Below the pieces are notes generated by a model. That model had not been told where the DNA came from and did no database searches. It saw nothing but the letters and a program-made list of their open reading frames with translations. Shown one piece after another: positions 62,908 to 64,000 of a DNA stretch of 64,000 bases (position 1 is the stretch's first letter; every line of letters starts with the position of its first letter). The translations under genes and the position numbers were made by a program. Source of the DNA: Candidatus Leptovillus affinis (lineage in GTDB: Bacteria; Chloroflexota; Anaerolineae; Promineifilales; Promineifilaceae); the NCBI GenBank assembly GCA_016705235.1, contig JADIYP010000005.1:372001-436000 (forward strand). Reading direction: 5' to 3'.

Positions 62908-64000
62908 TTATAGCGTGGGTAGCCAGACATCAAAGATAGCCCCTTCTGTGGGCGAATTTTCGACCGTAATATACCCACCATGGTTTTGCACAATATCATA
63001 GCAGATGGCCAGCCCCAGGCCCGTGCCGGCTGTTTTGGTTGTGAAGAATGGTTCAAACAGGTTGTCGATTATTTCGGTGGGAATGCCCGGCCCAGAATCT
63101 TGGATCTGGATGCCGACATAGCGATTTTCCTTGTCGTTTAGCACCTGGATGCGGATCATCCCACTGTCTGGCTGGATGGCTTCGACGGCGTTCAGGCAGA
63201 TATTGATAGAACTTGCGCCAATTGATTGGCGTCGCCCATGACGGTATATTCGTTTTCAGGTGGGGTGATTGCAGAGTGATACTGTTTTCTTTGAAGTGTT
63301 GTTTGAGGATAAAGAAACCTGGGAGATAACGGCCGTAACCAAAACCGCTTGCATCTCTTCACTGCCCGACGGCCGATATACATCACGCAGTTGCAGCACC
63401 AAATTCTTTAACCGGGTTGTTTCTGAGATGGCCATTTCCAGATACGTTGCGTTAGCGTGTCGGGTTCAATGTCCTGCTGCGTCAAAACAGACAATTCTTA
63501 ATCGTTTGCAATGGATTATTCAACTCGTGGGCCACCGAAGCCACCAGCCGACCCATCGCCGACAATTTCTGCGCCTGCACCAATTGCAAACGCGTAACCT
63601 GTTCTTTTCCAGGGCCGCCTCCAACTCGTTATACAACCGGGCATTTTGCACCGCCAGCGTCGCATGTGCCGCCAGCGCTTCCAACCGGTGAATCGTATCC
63701 TTATCAAACGCCGCCGGTCTGTCGCCATAAATATTCAAAAAAGCCGATCACATCTTGCCCCACACGCAGGGCGCCGCCGCAAAGACAGAATATGCCGCAA
63801 AGCTTGAATCATTTAAAAACGCATACTCATCTTCCGATTCGGTCACCACAATCGGCTTGCCTGTTTCAATAATTAACCGGAGCGGTGGGAAATCACGCAC
63901 ATCTTCACCGTCCAACAGCCTTTGTAAAGCCTCTGGCAGCGGCAAATCACCATCTTGGGCGTGGCTAAACTGCGACAAATAGACGCGGTTATGGCGCAGC
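62908..64000 (-). CDS. GAF-domain sensor histidine kinase, partial, multiple frameshifts
   Basis: The 5' part lies beyond the window edge. Reading from 64000 down: a GAF domain (PLRLIIETGKPIVVTESEDEY about 63880, then IYGDRPAAFDKDTIHRLEALAAHATLAVQNARLYNELEAALE about 63730-63600), the HisKA H-box region SVAHELNNPLQTIKN (about 63530), GDANQLAQVL (N-box region, about 63230), and the HATPase G-boxes QIQDSGPGIP and FTTKTAGTGLGLAICYDIV (about 63110-63010), ending LPTL at 62908. At least four indels break the frame. Confidence 0.72.

Overview
This 64 kb window is ordinary chromosome from a GC-rich bacterium, most probably a Chloroflexota (Anaerolineae-like) lineage. That placement is inferred from three things: a complete LysW-dependent (alpha-aminoadipate) lysine cluster of the Thermus/Deinococcus/Chloroflexi type, a BTAD-AAA-TPR giant regulator, and many intergenic palindromic repeat families. 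No rRNA, tRNA, phage or CRISPR was found.

Layout. 0-3 kb: an ABC importer (ATPase plus fused permease) on the minus strand. 3-5 kb: an HU-like protein, then a REP-associated tyrosine transposase (RAYT) inside its own REP repeats, and an ABA4-like membrane protein. 5-13 kb: AlkC-type DNA glycosylase, an isochorismatase-fold hydrolase, a small membrane protein, a queuosine-precursor transporter, a small MITE with inverted termini and a 9-bp target duplication, and a NatA/NatB-type ABC-2 exporter operon. 13-25 kb: acyl-CoA dehydrogenase, then a repeat-rich zone with several arrays of the palindrome AACCC(T/C)(T/C)GGG and its variants, a second RAYT, a frameshifted type IIG restriction-modification gene, rlmN, a Cys/Met-metabolism PLP enzyme and dusB. 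25-38 kb: a membrane-anchored GH13 amylase (broken by two frameshifts), a VOC protein, an AAE-family transporter, a trypsin-like lipoprotein, the BTAD regulator, a zincin and a DUF3307 membrane protein. 38-48 kb: lysW-X-Y-Z-J-K, homocitrate synthase, lysT and lysU, all on the plus strand. This cluster is preceded by a promoter and two successive short lysine-rich leader peptides, each followed by an intrinsic terminator. 48-54.6 kb: a fused double malic enzyme, a DUF4405 pair, two-subunit class I fumarase and a Gfo/Idh/MocA oxidoreductase. 54.9-64 kb: a multi-haem membrane cytochrome c, a PQQ-like beta-propeller lipoprotein, a CopC-CopD-YtkA-like copper protein and a two-component system. This last region is riddled with frameshifts.

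How the genes work together. The lysine cluster makes 2-oxoglutarate-derived homocitrate (homocitrate synthase), isomerises it (LysT/LysU), and then converts LysW-bound aminoadipate to lysine (LysX, Y, Z, J, K with the LysW carrier). The tandem leader peptides look like two ribosome-mediated attenuators in series. Malic enzyme and fumarase feed the same C4/pyruvate node. The cytochrome, PQQ propeller, CopCD and two-component genes look like a redox/copper module.

Two window-wide properties stand out. The octamer palindrome ACGGCCGT occurs about three times per kb (29 counted by eye in the first 10 kb), like the HIP1 palindrome of cyanobacteria. It imprints TAV and NGR tripeptides on nearly every protein. 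Intergenic DNA is also built from several independent hairpin-repeat families. Many frameshifts fall at short homopolymers (shown for the RM gene, amylase, fumarase alpha, cytochrome, CopCD and kinase), which suggests sequence indel errors rather than real decay.
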